The notes below the pieces were generated by a model. It made no database searches, had not been told where the DNA came from, and saw nothing but the letters and a program-made list of their open reading frames with translations. Below are positions 1 through 10,092 of a DNA stretch of 64,000 nucleotides, in pieces (the first letter of the stretch is position 1; the number at the start of each line of letters is the position of its first letter). Where the stretch lies: contig JAPKBW010000013.1 in the NCBI GenBank assembly GCA_028823235.1, positions 31,841 to 95,840 on the forward strand, written 5' to 3'. This DNA comes from Longimicrobiales bacterium (GTDB lineage: Bacteria > Gemmatimonadota > Gemmatimonadetes > Longimicrobiales > Gaopeijiaceae). The position numbers and the translations under genes were made by a program.

Positions 1-1384
1 GCCGGGCTGACGCCGCCTGATTGAACGCATCCCTGAACGCTGGTAGTGCCTCGGGGAGAAGGTCCATGCCGGCTGCCTGCTTGTGGCCACCAAACCGTTC
101 GAGGTGTTCCGAACAATCGGACAGAGCCTCGTACAGATGAAAACCGGAGATCGAGCGCGCGCTGCCACGTGCGAATTCGTCGCCAAGGGCCACCACGACC
201 ACCGGGCGATAGACTCGCTCGACTACACGGGAAGCCACGATGCCGATGACACCCGGATGCCAGCCAGTTCCCGCCACGACGACGCCTCTGTGGACGGCCG
301 GGTCATACCAAGACTCGAGGTCCAGCAGAGCCTCTTCAAACATCCGCTGATCTTCTTCGCGTCTTTCTCGATTCGTTTCATCGAGCTGCCGGGCCATCCG
401 CGTGGCTTCCTTCTCATCCTCGACGAGAAGCATCTCCAATGCATCGGCAGAATCGCCGATGCGACCCGCGGCATTGATCCGTGGCGCTAACTGAAAGCCG
501 AGATGTCCTGCATTGATCTGGTCGATCTCGACCTTCGCGACCTTCGCCAAGGCGCGAATACCGGTCACTTGCGTCTTGCGAAACGTCTTCAAACCGAAGT
601 GCACCAGCACTCGATTCTCACCGTCCAACGGCACGAGGTCCGCTACGGTTGCGAGGGCTACGAGATCGAGAAGCCCGAACAACGACTCCGCATCGACACC
701 GAGCTGGACTGCAACCAGTTCCGCGACCCGAAACGCCAATCCCGTGCCACACAGTCCCTTCTCAGGATACGGACAATCCGACCGCTGGGGGTTCACCACA
801 GCGTACGCGTCCGGAAGCGCCTCGCTCACCATGTGATGGTCAGTAACGATCACCTCGAGGCCAGCTTCATTCGCGCTCGCCACAGTTTCATGGGCGACGG
901 TGCCGCAATCGGCGGTGACGATCAGTCGGGCATCCGCCGCAATCGCGGCGGCAAGGCCTGATGCAGAAAAATCGTAGCCGTCCCGAACCCTGTGCGGCAC
1001 GAACGGCACGACATCCCCGCCGATGCTTCTGAGCCAGCGGGTGAGGAGCGCCGTCGCACAAATACCATCGACGTCATAGTCGCCGTGAACAAAGATGCGT
1101 TCTCCATCCCGAACCGCTTGGGCGATTCTGCTGGCCGCTCGAACGCCATCGGCGAGCTCAGCTGGATCGCCCAGGTGCTCCCACTTGGGGCGAAGGTGTC
1201 GCTTCGCCTGCTCAGGATCAACATACCCCCGGGCGGCGAGCACCGTACACACGGCCCCTGGAAGCCTTAGTTCCTTCTCAAGCAGGGCCACCGCAGACGC
1301 GGCGGGCGCTTCGGGCTCCATCCATCGCGGCGACGGGGCGTGAAGACGCGAATGCTCGCTCCCCGAACGCCCGGCCTGGGTCAC
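1..1384 (-). CDS. recJ: Single-stranded-DNA-specific exonuclease RecJ (3' end outside window)
   Basis: RecJ degrades single-stranded DNA 5' to 3' in recombination and repair. The visible 461 residues carry the DHH-family motifs: HGDYDVDG near residue 102, ADCG near 159, TDHH near 182, a central NAAGRIG segment, and GGHKQAAGMDL close to the window edge, which is the GGH motif of the DHHA1 domain. Only the C-terminal part, probably the OB-fold region, is cut off by the left edge. The start chosen is a GTG whose GTGA overlaps the stop of the zinc-ribbon gene upstream. An in-frame ATG at 1321 would give a protein 21 residues shorter and is also credible. It is the last gene of the dnaG run. Confidence 0.93.
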   Translation of the reverse strand, partial: MTQAGRSGSEHSRLHAPSPRWMEPEAPAASAVALLEKELRLPGAVCTVLAARGYVDPEQAKRHLRPKWEHLGDPAELADGVRAASRIAQAVRDGERIFVHGDYDVDGICATALLTRWLRSIGGDVVPFVPHRVRDGYDFSASGLAAAIAADARLIVTADCGTVAHETVASANEAGLEVIVTDHHMVSEALPDAYAVVNPQRSDCPYPEKGLCGTGLAFRVAELVAVQLGVDAESLFGLLDLVALATVADLVPLDGENRVLVHFGLKTFRKTQVTGIRALAKVAKVEIDQINAGHLGFQLAPRINAAGRIGDSADALEMLLVEDEKEATRMARQLDETNRERREEDQRMFEEALLDLESWYDPAVHRGVVVAGTGWHPGVIGIVASRVVERVYRPVVVVALGDEFARGSARSISGFHLYEALSDCSEHLERFGGHKQAAGMDLLPEALPAFRDAFNQAASAR

Positions 1385-2223
1385 TCCGCTTCTTTGTCCT
1401 CGTCGGCACCGACGGCCGATGTCTCGTCGGACTCCGCAGCGGCCTCTCCTGTTCCTTCAGAATCGGCCGGGCCGGCGTCCTCAGTCATCTCCTCTTCCGC
1501 ACCTTCTTCAACCGGATCCGGTGCCGCCAGAATCACGCCGCAGGCCTCACACCGAATGAGAGTTTCGCTGTGCCGAATGTCATTCTGATGCTGTAGCGGC
1601 ACGATCCCAAAGCAGTGGGCGCACGCACCGTCCTGGGTGAGCTCAGCGACCGCCGCACGGCGTCCGTCACCTCGGATCGCATCGTAGATCTTGAGTTCCC
1701 GCGGATCCATGCCATCCGTAAACACATCGCGCTCACTCTGCATGGACACGCGATCGGCTTTCGCTGTCTCACGCTCAGCGAGCAACTCGGCCTTACGCGG
1801 CTCCCAGATGCCCCTGGCCTCAGCCAGAGCAGCTTCGAGTTCAGTTACTCGATCTTCACCCTTCCGAACCGAGTCAATCAGGTTGAGCGCCTCTCCTTCG
1901 TCACTCTCGAGAGAGCGCCGCATCATCTCGAGTTCTGCACTCACCGCAGCCTCCTCGCGGAGATTCCGCACCCCATTGAGACGCTCCTCGAGCTGACGAA
2001 GGCGTTCGCCCTTGTCCACGCTTGAAAGCTCCAAACGGGCTTCTTCGAGCTTCATCTCAGTCGCTCGTTTCCGAGCGGTGTTGAGTTCGCTCTCGAGGAG
2101 CAGTGCCGGCTCCTCCGCCGCTTCGAAAAGTGGATCGAACTCGCGGATCGCCTGGCGGGCCCCCTGAATCCGGATGTCCAGTTTCTGGAGTTCCTTGAGT
2201 GCGGTGCGGCGCTGCTGCGTCAT
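1381..2223 (-). CDS. Coiled-coil C4-type zinc-ribbon protein
   Basis: A 280-residue protein that is mostly predicted long coiled coil (Glu/Arg/Leu-rich heptads over about residues 5-160), followed by a zinc ribbon with two Cys pairs (CAHC and CEAC) and a very acidic Ala/Glu-rich tail. This is the architecture of the DUF164/CT398-type zinc-ribbon family, whose function is not settled. Its ATG overlaps the dnaG stop by 4 bases and its stop overlaps the recJ GTG, so it is translationally coupled between two replication/repair genes. The acidic tail of roughly 50 residues is an unusual extension. A role in nucleic-acid transactions is inferred only from neighbours. Confidence 0.82.
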   Translation of the reverse strand: MTQQRRTALKELQKLDIRIQGARQAIREFDPLFEAAEEPALLLESELNTARKRATEMKLEEARLELSSVDKGERLRQLEERLNGVRNLREEAAVSAELEMMRRSLESDEGEALNLIDSVRKGEDRVTELEAALAEARGIWEPRKAELLAERETAKADRVSMQSERDVFTDGMDPRELKIYDAIRGDGRRAAVAELTQDGACAHCFGIVPLQHQNDIRHSETLIRCEACGVILAAPDPVEEGAEEEMTEDAGPADSEGTGEAAAESDETSAVGADEDKEAE

Positions 2224-4073
2224 CTGCTCGATTCGTTCGGGTTTCGATTGACCGGGTCTCGGCGCATCGCCGATGCCCAGTAATTGGGGTCCAACGTCCT
2301 CAGTTCCGCGGCGAGCTTCGTCTTGTTCGACATCAACTCCAGCTTCTCCTCTTCACCCGCCGCAGCCTCAATCTGTCGCTGAAGGTCCTGGACACGGCGG
2401 TCGAGGGCCAGCACACGAATTCGATTCACTGACTCGGTGAAGACATTGATCCCGTGCGAGAGCTCTTCCTGGTCCGCGAGAATCTCCTCGAACCTCTGGG
2501 CAGCCACGAAATCCATGGCCACTGGTGGAGCGCGCACCTCGGGGTCTTCGAGAAGCACCTCAAAGATGGCTCTGTGGTATGAATCTTCAAAGTCCTCCGG
2601 CGATATGACTTCGGCGGCTCGCTCCACCCACTCGACGCCACGTACCATCACCTTCAGTAGCTGTGGCTCGGCGCCCATGTTCCTTATCGCCGGCCTCAGG
2701 CTCGGTGGGGCGCTTGGCGCAGGCCTCGACATGCCTCGATTGCCATGCTCGGCTCGCGTGCCTTGTCGGCCGTGATTCAGTCGCTCCCGCTCCATCTCCG
2801 CCTCTAGAGTTTCTCTCCGTACCCCGGTCATCTCGGCAGCTCGCGCCACATACATATCCCGCAGCGACGGGTCTGTGGCGGCACGGAGCGTGGGGAGAAG
2901 CTTGTCGACCGCCATTCGCTTGCGTTCGATCGAAGCGAAATAGTTGCCCGCCTGCAGGATCTGGATCTTCCGATCGAGGACATCGATGGCGTCTCCAATC
3001 ATCTGGGCCATCGCAACCGAACCGTTGGAGCGTACGTAGGTGTCGGGGTCCTCTCCTTCTGGAAGACTGACCACCGCAGGGCGCAGACCGGCCTCGAGCA
3101 AGATGTCGCCGTTCTTGAACGTCGCCTTGAGACCCGCCTTGTCAGAATCGAAGAGGAGAACAACGCGAGTCGTGTAACGCGTCAGCCTGACCGCCTGGGC
3201 CTCCGTCAGGGCCGTGCCGAGCTGGGCAACGACATTTTCGAAGCCCGCGGCCGCAAGGGAGACGGCATCCATATACCCCTCGACTACGAGAGCGCACTTC
3301 TCGAGACGAATCGTATTCTTCGCCCAAGAAAGCCCGTAGAGATTCTTACCTTTCTCGTAGATGGGGGTCTCTGGCGAGTTGATGTACTTCGGCGCGTCTC
3401 CTTCCAGGATCCGGCCCCCAAAACCGATGACCTTTCCACCCAGGGACTCGATCGGGAACATGACCCGTCCGCGGAATCCGTCGTAGGGCTCCTTGCTCTT
3501 CTCACTCTTCTTGAGCAACCCGGATACCAGCATCACCTCTTCGTCGAAGCCATGTACCAGGGCGGCCTCCCGAAAGGCACGCCACTCGTCAGGCGCATAA
3601 CCGATCCCAAACCGTTCAGCGGTCGCCGCGTCGACCCCTCGGTTCTCGAGATAACTCCTCGCCGTAGCCCCCACATCCTCTGCGAGGAGCTGCTCGCGGA
3701 ACCACGACTGGGCGAAGGCAGCGATCTCGTAGTACGGGCGGTCAGGGTCATCCTCGGGCCGCACTCGGTGCTCGCGGCGCACCTCGACTCCGACACGCCC
3801 TGCTACGTGCTCCACAGCCTCGACGAAGTCCATGCCCAGGTGCTCCATAACGAAATCGAAGACACTGCCCGACTTGCCACAGCCAAAGCACTTGTAGAAG
3901 CCCTTGTCCGGTACGACGTAAAAACTGGCCGTCTTCTCATCATGGAACGGGCAACACGCCTTGAACTCTCGGCCGGCCTTCTTCAGCGATACCGAGTCGC
4001 CAACGATGTCGACGAGGTCGGCTCTCTCCCGCACCTCGTCGATGATGCTCTGCGGAATCAGGCCGTCAGCCAC
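2220..4073 (-). CDS. dnaG: DNA primase DnaG
   Basis: DnaG makes RNA primers at the replication fork. The 617-residue protein has the N-terminal CHC2 zinc finger (C41, H44, C62, C65; CPFH then CFGC), a primase core, and a TOPRIM domain with the VVEGYMD signature about 260 residues in. The variable C-terminal part, from about residue 430, would be the helicase-binding domain. The start is GTG and lies 8 bases inside the end of mutS2. Length and domain order are normal for the family. Confidence 0.96.
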   Translation of the reverse strand: MADGLIPQSIIDEVRERADLVDIVGDSVSLKKAGREFKACCPFHDEKTASFYVVPDKGFYKCFGCGKSGSVFDFVMEHLGMDFVEAVEHVAGRVGVEVRREHRVRPEDDPDRPYYEIAAFAQSWFREQLLAEDVGATARSYLENRGVDAATAERFGIGYAPDEWRAFREAALVHGFDEEVMLVSGLLKKSEKSKEPYDGFRGRVMFPIESLGGKVIGFGGRILEGDAPKYINSPETPIYEKGKNLYGLSWAKNTIRLEKCALVVEGYMDAVSLAAAGFENVVAQLGTALTEAQAVRLTRYTTRVVLLFDSDKAGLKATFKNGDILLEAGLRPAVVSLPEGEDPDTYVRSNGSVAMAQMIGDAIDVLDRKIQILQAGNYFASIERKRMAVDKLLPTLRAATDPSLRDMYVARAAEMTGVRRETLEAEMERERLNHGRQGTRAEHGNRGMSRPAPSAPPSLRPAIRNMGAEPQLLKVMVRGVEWVERAAEVISPEDFEDSYHRAIFEVLLEDPEVRAPPVAMDFVAAQRFEEILADQEELSHGINVFTESVNRIRVLALDRRVQDLQRQIEAAAGEEEKLELMSNKTKLAAELRTLDPNYWASAMRRDPVNRNPNESSR

Positions 4074-6435
4074 GGAAAACCGCCACCGTTACGCCAGCCC
4101 CACCCTCGGTCGGGCCACCCATACGGAAATCCCGGACGCGCGCATCGTTGGAGAGGACTTCGCTAACGCGCTGTCGGAGAGCCCCCGTCCCCTTCCCGTG
4201 AATAATCCGAAGTTGCTCGAGGTCCTCGAACACGGCGTCGTCGAGGGCTCGATCCAGGGCGAGCCCCAGCTCATCCACGCGCATGCCCCGCATATCCACT
4301 TCGATGCGTGCCTGTTTCGTCGGCGGACCCGACCACCCGCCTCCCCGTTTCGCTGGCCCCGGCAAATCAATCGGTTCGAGGTCCGCCGCTGGCACCTCCA
4401 GTCGGAGCCCCCCGACCACAAGCTGGACACGATCGCCGCGTACGCTGACGACCTTTCCGCGGGCGCCGCTCGCTCTCACACGAACGGACTCGCCAGTGGT
4501 CGGAGCTGCACCCGAATGCCGTCCTTTCTTGGACCTCGTCAGCTTCGCGCGATCGACTTTCTGACGACCGGCGGCCTTTTCAACACGCCTCCGTGCCTCT
4601 TTCGAAGCCTCATCCAATGATGCACCAGCGTCGACCGCTCTCTTCAAATCCGCGATCGCAGACTCGACCTCGTTCCGTGCGTCCATGAGGAGACGACGCG
4701 CGTCGGCACGCGCTCGGTCCTCGGCGCTGCGTTCGGCTTTCTTGACGGTCAGTTCCCGGCTCTCAACGTCCGATTTCTGACGTTCGGTCTGTATGCGCTC
4801 GATCGCGAGCTCGGCTAGAAGACGCTCGACCTCATTTTCCTGCTGGTCGAGGCGTGCAAGGACGTCCTCCATACTGGCGGCACCCTCGTCGCGATATGTG
4901 TCAGCTCGGTCGAGTACCTGTCCGGGGAATCCGAGACGTCTGGCGATCGCCAGACCGAAGCTCCTGCCCGGACGCCCCTTAATGAGTCGGTACGTGGGCT
5001 CCATCCGGTCGGTATCGAACTGGAGTGACGCATTCACGATGCCACTGCCCGGAGCATCCAGCTGCTTCAGCTCGCCGAGGTGGGATGAGGCGAGTGTCGT
5101 CGCGCCTCGAAAGACGAGCTCTTCGAGTACAGCTCGTGAGAGCGCAGCCCCTTCGGACGGGTCCGTGCCCGTGCCCATCTCGTCGATGAGCACCAGGGAC
5201 CGCGCGTCTGCTTCGCCGACGAGCGCAGAAAGATTTGCGAGGTGTGCAGAAAAGGTCGACAGGCTTTGGGAGATCGACTGCCCATCTCCGATATCCGCAA
5301 AAAAAGAACCAAAGACCGGGAGCTTTGTCCCATCACCTACAGGCGGAACGATCCCGCTTTGTGCGAGCGCAGAAATGAGGCCGGTGGCCTTTAAAAATAC
5401 GCTCTTCCCTCCGGTGTTGGGTCCAGAAATGACGAGGCATCGCTCGTCTCCTTCGATCACCAGATCATAGGGCACGACCGGACCCTCCCCGGCTTCGATC
5501 AGAAGAGGGTGGCGAGCCTCATAGAGTTCGATCCCAGAAGGGTCGCCTGAAATCACTCGCGGGGGCGTCCCTCCCCAGGCGTTGGCTGTTCGAGCGCGTG
5601 CATAGAGGCTGTCAAAGTCTGACAGCGCCTCAAATGCGCCCATGATCTCGTCGCGGTCTGGCGAAAGCCGTTCGGTCATTTGACCAAGCACGCGACGAAC
5701 CTCCCGGTTCTCGGCACGCTCGAGGTCCCGGAGCTGATTCATCGCCTCCTGCGCCATTGGAGGTTCGACGAAGAGAGTGGCTCCTGTTTGGGACTCATCA
5801 TGAATGATCCCTCCGACTTCACCCTTCCCCTCGCGGCGCACCGGAACGACATACCGACCCTCACGGATCGTGACCGACGCGTCCGGCACGAGGAAACGGT
5901 CCGGCAGATTCGCCATGTACTTCTCGAGGCTGCGCACGATGCGAGCGTGTGCACCCCTCAACTGATCCCGAATCTTCTTCAGCTCAGGGGAAGCCGTGCT
6001 CAACACGGTGCCATCGACATCGACGCATCGCTCGATCGCCTTCTCCAGCTCACGCCGCTCAAAGAGACGATCGGTGGTCGTCGCGAGCTCAGGGTAGCCG
6101 CCGGGGTGCGCCGACATCTCCTTGAGAAGGAGTCGCGTGGACGAAAGCAGCACTCCAATCCGAAAGATCCCGATCGGGTCCAGAACCGCGCCGTCGACAA
6201 CGAGTTGCGCGAGCTCATTCCGAACGTCTGGAATCGCCCCCGGTCCCCACGAAGATGTCGCGTCAAGGAAACGCATCGCAGCTGCCACGCGGCTCAGTTC
6301 ACGGACGATCGACTCTGCGTTGTCACGTGGGCGGAGCGCCAACACGCGCGCGCGGCCGACGTCGCTCGACGCACGGCGGGCCACATGCTCGAGGACACGC
6401 TCGAACTCCAGAACTTCGAGCGCGTGCCCGCTCAT
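4066..6435 (-). CDS. mutS2: Endonuclease MutS2
   Basis: MutS2 is a MutS-like ATPase acting on recombination intermediates and, in some bacteria, on collided ribosomes. From the chosen ATG the protein has 789 residues. Walker A GPNTGGKS is at about 338-345, followed by the Walker B block LVLIDEMGTGTDPSEG. A long coiled-coil clamp follows, and a C-terminal Smr nuclease domain carries the IIHGKGTGALR motif. The reading frame stays open to 6465, but ATG at 6435 gives the usual start (MSGHALEVLEF), lies just after the yqeY stop and has a GGGGTGA ribosome site. No mismatch-recognition domain is present, as expected. Confidence 0.95.
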   Translation of the reverse strand: MSGHALEVLEFERVLEHVARRASSDVGRARVLALRPRDNAESIVRELSRVAAAMRFLDATSSWGPGAIPDVRNELAQLVVDGAVLDPIGIFRIGVLLSSTRLLLKEMSAHPGGYPELATTTDRLFERRELEKAIERCVDVDGTVLSTASPELKKIRDQLRGAHARIVRSLEKYMANLPDRFLVPDASVTIREGRYVVPVRREGKGEVGGIIHDESQTGATLFVEPPMAQEAMNQLRDLERAENREVRRVLGQMTERLSPDRDEIMGAFEALSDFDSLYARARTANAWGGTPPRVISGDPSGIELYEARHPLLIEAGEGPVVPYDLVIEGDERCLVISGPNTGGKSVFLKATGLISALAQSGIVPPVGDGTKLPVFGSFFADIGDGQSISQSLSTFSAHLANLSALVGEADARSLVLIDEMGTGTDPSEGAALSRAVLEELVFRGATTLASSHLGELKQLDAPGSGIVNASLQFDTDRMEPTYRLIKGRPGRSFGLAIARRLGFPGQVLDRADTYRDEGAASMEDVLARLDQQENEVERLLAELAIERIQTERQKSDVESRELTVKKAERSAEDRARADARRLLMDARNEVESAIADLKRAVDAGASLDEASKEARRRVEKAAGRQKVDRAKLTRSKKGRHSGAAPTTGESVRVRASGARGKVVSVRGDRVQLVVGGLRLEVPAADLEPIDLPGPAKRGGGWSGPPTKQARIEVDMRGMRVDELGLALDRALDDAVFEDLEQLRIIHGKGTGALRQRVSEVLSNDARVRDFRMGGPTEGGAGVTVAVFRG

Positions 6436-6445
6436 CGCGAGACGA

Positions 6446-6886
6446 TCACCCCGCCAGCTCCTCACGCACGATCCGGTTGGCAGCCTTCCCGTCGAAGCGA
6501 CCCCGAATTCGCGGCATCACCTGCCCCATCAGTGCGCCCATCTGATCGACACCGGAGTCGATCAACTCGCGGACCACAGCGCGCACGGCATCCTCCGTCA
6601 TGCCCTCAGGAAGGTATTCGGCAAGCACCGCCGCCTGAGCGTCTTCATTGTCTGCCAGCTCGCCACGGTCCGCTTCTCGCATCTGTTCAGAAGCGTCTTT
6701 TCGTTGCTTGATTCCACGCGACACGACCTGCATCACACCGTCGTCGTCGATCTCTTCCTTGGTATTGATTTCCACGTTCCGGACCTCGGAAATCGCGGTC
6801 GAGATCACGAGTGTGCGAAGCTTATCCCGGTCTTTGCGGGCGGCGTTGAGATCGTTCTGGAGACGTGTCTTGAGTTCGCTGGCCAC
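6446..6886 (-). CDS. yqeY: GatB/YqeY domain protein
   Basis: A 146-residue YqeY-type protein, related to the tail domain of the GatB subunit of tRNA-dependent amidotransferases; its own role is unclear. Family features seen are the N-terminal stretch around LQNDLNAARKDRDKLR, the central segment LPEGMTEDAVRAVV, and the C-terminal GALMGQVMPRIRGRFDG. The start is a GTG preceded by GAGGTGATC. It sits 10 bases ahead of the chosen mutS2 start. Confidence 0.9.
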   Translation of the reverse strand: MASELKTRLQNDLNAARKDRDKLRTLVISTAISEVRNVEINTKEEIDDDGVMQVVSRGIKQRKDASEQMREADRGELADNEDAQAAVLAEYLPEGMTEDAVRAVVRELIDSGVDQMGALMGQVMPRIRGRFDGKAANRIVREELAG

Positions 6887-7000
6887 GGCGGGATCACCTC
6901 AGAGCTTCGGTTCTCGTTCGGGGGAGTGAAGCTATCGTCGAAAGGAGCACCAATCAACGCGAACACGATCGGCAGGGGCAGTCAGCCTGGGCTTAATATT

Positions 7001-7348
7001 TCATCCCGGAGGCCAACCCAGCCCACGTCCACCAAGAACGTGCGCGTGCAGGTGGTGGACCGTCTGTCCCCCGTCATCACCGGTATTCAGGACAGTACGA
7101 AAACCTACCTCTGCGAGCCCTTCCCTTTCCGCCACCTCGCGCACAGCCAGCAGCACCTCCCCCATCAGCTCAGCGTCCTCGACGGCTGCTTGGGCCAGCG
7201 ACGGTATGTGTCGCTTCGGGATCACGAGTATGTGAACCGGCGCCTGCGGCCCGATGTCCCGGAACGCGATGACCGCGTCCGTCTCATAGACGATGTCCGC
7301 AGGGATGTCACGGGCAACGATGCTGCAGAAAAGACAGGAGTCGGTCAC
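7001..7348 (-). CDS. HIT family nucleotide-binding protein
   Basis: A 115-residue histidine-triad protein of the HinT/PKCI group, which hydrolyse nucleoside phosphoramidates. It begins with a CLFCSIVARDIPA segment containing a Cys pair, has HILVIPKRHI in the middle and ends with the triad HHLHAHV followed by a GRGLGWPPG tail, all typical. The start is GTG. About 114 bases without recognisable coding separate it from yqeY downstream. Confidence 0.93.
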   Translation of the reverse strand: MTDSCLFCSIVARDIPADIVYETDAVIAFRDIGPQAPVHILVIPKRHIPSLAQAAVEDAELMGEVLLAVREVAEREGLAEVGFRTVLNTGDDGGQTVHHLHAHVLGGRGLGWPPG

Positions 7349-7547
7349 CGGGAATATCCTCAGAGTCGGACGGCAGGGTACCGAACCTGGCTATGCCAAG
7401 GCCGATTCATCGCACGGTAGGCAGTACGGAGGTGGAAATCTATCCGTCCCTCCATGACATGGAGCCGCCCTAAGTTGCATCGGATTTTTCTAGCCCCACA
7501 ACCGATCCGAGGGCGACAGCCCGCGGGAACCATCCACCGAATAACCC
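7349..7547. other. Divergent intergenic region with a short palindrome
   Basis: About 200 bases lie between the start of the HIT gene (minus) and the broken plus-strand gene at 7548. They contain a perfect inverted repeat CTCCATG-A-CATGGAG at 7450-7464, which could be a small operator, and a T-rich patch near 7485. I see no convincing -35/-10 pair and no RNA gene. Confidence 0.35.
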
Positions 7548-8030
7548 ATGAACGCAATTGCGAGCGCCGCGGACACGGTCCTGCGCGGACATCCACACCC
7601 GACTCTTCCCCTAAGTGATCTCGTGGAGCGCGTCGCCTCAGACGTGGCCAGCTCTGCTACGGCAGATCGCGTTCGCTTGGCCCCGAACGCTCATCCTGAG
7701 CACTTCAGAGTCATCGACACCTGGACACTTGGGTACGCGCGGGAGGGAGGCGGGGCTGCATCAAGGAGCTGGGTCGGCTCGATCACCGAGCCCTGGACTC
7801 GCGATCAGGGCGCCGCAAAAGGTGCCACTGCTCCGGACCGGAGCGCTCAAGGCCGGACCCTCGGAGCCCCAGCGCCAACGTGCGCCAGTTGGCGCGACAT
7901 CTCGGCAGTCGGTCCCGCATGGCGGTCAGGCGCTGCGCTTAAAATTCCAGAGCGCTCGGCCCGCGAAGCGGTGTGCCGACACGTTCCGGCACTGTCGGGG
8001 ACTGGCTCTGATCCCGCAAGGAGCAAGCGG
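7548..8030 (+). pseudogene. Winged-helix-like small gene with frame breaks
   Basis: The first 90 or so codons from ATG 7548 look like real protein: an N-terminal helix-turn-helix-like stretch (LPLSDLVERVASDVASS) ending in PEHFRVIDTWTLGY, which resembles the winged-helix layout of HARE-HTH domains. After about 7770 this frame becomes Arg/Ala/Pro-rich and runs on antisense to prmA, which is not credible. The third frame carries a short stretch that reads naturally (NVRQLARHLGSRSRMAV, about 7878-7928) and then meets a stop. The simplest reading is a small helical gene broken by one or more frameshifts. It is convergent with prmA. Confidence 0.4.
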
Positions 8031-8031
8031 G

Positions 8032-8901
8032 CTAGCGGTCGAACCGCCCCGAGCGCCACTCGCCGTCTGCGTCGACCGCCTGAACGGAAAAACCGCGCGC
8101 GACGATCGACTCTTCGACATCGGCCCACTCATGGTCGAGAATGCCGGAGACGATCATCCAGCTTCCCGCGGGCAACGCGGAGGCGCATCCATCGAACAAC
8201 GGTGCGAGCAACCCCGCCTCGATATTGGCCACGATACCGGATACCGCCCCCCGGTCCGCGATGTTCTCCGTCGTCGCAAAACCCTCAACGATTTCGATCT
8301 GCTCGTCGACTCCGTTTCGCTCCACGTTCTCCCGCATTGCCTCGCAGGCGAGCGAATCCGCCTCGATCGCGACCACGGAAGCGGCCCCCAATCGAGCCGC
8401 TGCGATCGCGAGGATACCGGAACCCGCGCCGATATCCAACAGCCGATCACCAGGCTGGACTAACCCGTCCAACAGACGCAGGCAGCCCCGCGTCGTTCCG
8501 TGTTCAGCGGTACCGAAGGCCATGCCCGGATCAAGCTCGATGACGATGTCTGCCTCCGAGACGTCTGGCGGGTCGATCCACGAAGGGTGGATGACGATCC
8601 GATCGGTGACCCGACGGGACACCAGACCGCGTTTCCACGTCTCCGCCCACTCCTCATGCTCCTGCCAGTCGTGCTCAAGGTGAATCCGGTCGAGGTACGT
8701 CTCCCTGGTCAGTGTCTCATGCAACTCAGCGACGAAGGCCACCGAGTCGTCTGGCTCTTCAAACCACGCGATGAACCAGCCTGCGCGCTCCTCGACGCCA
8801 CGGGCGCCCGACCCGACTATCGCGTCAGCCAGTAACGCACTCCGATCGGCAGACGCGGGAGAGCGAACTCGCACTTCCAGCCATCGGCGAGACTGGCTCA
8901 T
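8032..8901 (-). CDS. prmA: Ribosomal protein L11 methyltransferase PrmA
   Basis: PrmA trimethylates ribosomal protein L11 using S-adenosylmethionine. The 289-residue protein has an N-terminal substrate-recognition part with the motif [14 protein letters not shown] (the GTGxH-type element, here GTAEH) and a Rossmann methyltransferase fold with [20 protein letters not shown]. The substrate loop near VANIEAGLL stands where the family has an NI-L motif. The ATG at 8901 overlaps the dnaJ stop as ATGA; the frame is open further upstream but those codons lie inside dnaJ. Confidence 0.93.
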   Translation of the reverse strand: MSQSRRWLEVRVRSPASADRSALLADAIVGSGARGVEERAGWFIAWFEEPDDSVAFVAELHETLTRETYLDRIHLEHDWQEHEEWAETWKRGLVSRRVTDRIVIHPSWIDPPDVSEADIVIELDPGMAFGTAEHGTTRGCLRLLDGLVQPGDRLLDIGAGSGILAIAAARLGAASVVAIEADSLACEAMRENVERNGVDEQIEIVEGFATTENIADRGAVSGIVANIEAGLLAPLFDGCASALPAGSWMIVSGILDHEWADVEESIVARGFSVQAVDADGEWRSGRFDR

Positions 8902-10049
8902 CCGCCGGTGAACGCCTCCTTCACACGCGACCAGAACCCTTTGTGGGAGCCTCTGCGCACCTTGTCTGGCGCCGCACGCTCGATCTCGGCCAGACTTCGC
9001 AGGAGCTCTTCCTGCTCGCCAGTCAGGTCCGAGGGCGTCCACACCACGACCCGCACCAACTGATCGCCGCGGACCGAACCGTTGACCTCGGGGACACCCA
9101 GGCCTTTCAGGCGCAGGATTTCACCACTCTGGATTCCATCGGGGATCGTGAGATTAGCCGGGCCGTCAATCGTCGGCACTTCCACTTCAGTCCCGAGTGC
9201 CGCCTGAGTAAACGTGACGGGCAGCTCGTGAACCAGATCCGATCCGTCGCGTACGAAACGCGGGTCATCCTGCACTTCGAGTAAAACGATCAGATCACCA
9301 CGATGCCCGCCGCGTGGGCCAACACTCCCCCGCCCCTGTAGCGTGAGATAGTTCTCGGACGTCACACCCGCCGGAACTTCGACTTCAAGATCGCGTTCCT
9401 GTCGCCGCCGGCCCTCTCCCGAGCACTTAGAACAGGGCCTATCAATGACACGGCCCTCTCCCTGGCACGTGCGGCAGGGCTGGACGCTGACGAACTGCCC
9501 TAGAATGGATCGCTGCACCAAGCGTTCCTCGCCGGAGCCACCACACGTCTGGCACGCTGTGGGTGCGCTGCCCGCAGCGGCACCTGAACCGGTGCAGGTG
9601 TCGCACTCATCGAGCAAGGCGACCCGGACGTTCTTCGTGACCCCGGCCGCGACTTCGGAAAGTGTGAGCGACAGGCGAATACGAACGGTTTTTCCCTTCC
9701 GGCTCGCCCCCTGCTGGCTTCGGCCACCACCCATGCCGAAGTTGGAGAAGCCTCCGAAGTCGCGCATGAAAACGTCGATCGCTTCGTCGAAGCCGAACCC
9801 TGCGCCCGAGTGGCCACCTCCGCCAGCGCCCCGCACCCCCTGCTTCCCGTGGCGATCGTAGATCGTCCGCTTCTCGGAGTCCCTGAGAACCTCATACGCT
9901 TCAGTGACTTCCTTAAAGCGCGCCTCGGCCTCTGCCGACCCCTGATTTTTATCAGGATGGTACTGCATGGCCAGCTTCCGATAGGCCTTCTTGATCTGAT
10001 CGGCGTCCGCGTCTTTCGGGACCCCGAGCTCTGTATAGTAGTCCGACAT
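8898..10049 (-). CDS. dnaJ: Chaperone DnaJ
   Basis: DnaJ is the Hsp40 co-chaperone that delivers clients to DnaK and stimulates its ATPase. The 383 residues show the J domain with HPD at 31-33, a Gly/Phe-rich linker, and four CxxCxGxG zinc repeats ([32 protein letters not shown]). C-terminal substrate-binding domains follow. It lies 43 bases after hrcA and overlaps prmA by 4 bases. dnaK and grpE, the usual partners, are not in this cluster. Confidence 0.97.
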   Translation of the reverse strand: MSDYYTELGVPKDADADQIKKAYRKLAMQYHPDKNQGSAEAEARFKEVTEAYEVLRDSEKRTIYDRHGKQGVRGAGGGGHSGAGFGFDEAIDVFMRDFGGFSNFGMGGGRSQQGASRKGKTVRIRLSLTLSEVAAGVTKNVRVALLDECDTCTGSGAAAGSAPTACQTCGGSGEERLVQRSILGQFVSVQPCRTCQGEGRVIDRPCSKCSGEGRRRQERDLEVEVPAGVTSENYLTLQGRGSVGPRGGHRGDLIVLLEVQDDPRFVRDGSDLVHELPVTFTQAALGTEVEVPTIDGPANLTIPDGIQSGEILRLKGLGVPEVNGSVRGDQLVRVVVWTPSDLTGEQEELLRSLAEIERAAPDKVRRGSHKGFWSRVKEAFTGG

Positions 10050-10092
10050 CTAATTCCTGTTGGTCTCCCTCGTCGCCTGCGAGGCGCAGGAG

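Noticed and set aside
5680..7420. Long plus-strand frames across mutS2, yqeY and the HIT gene
   Set aside because: They overlap three recognised minus-strand genes in a single composition-driven open stretch and have no ribosome site or domain.
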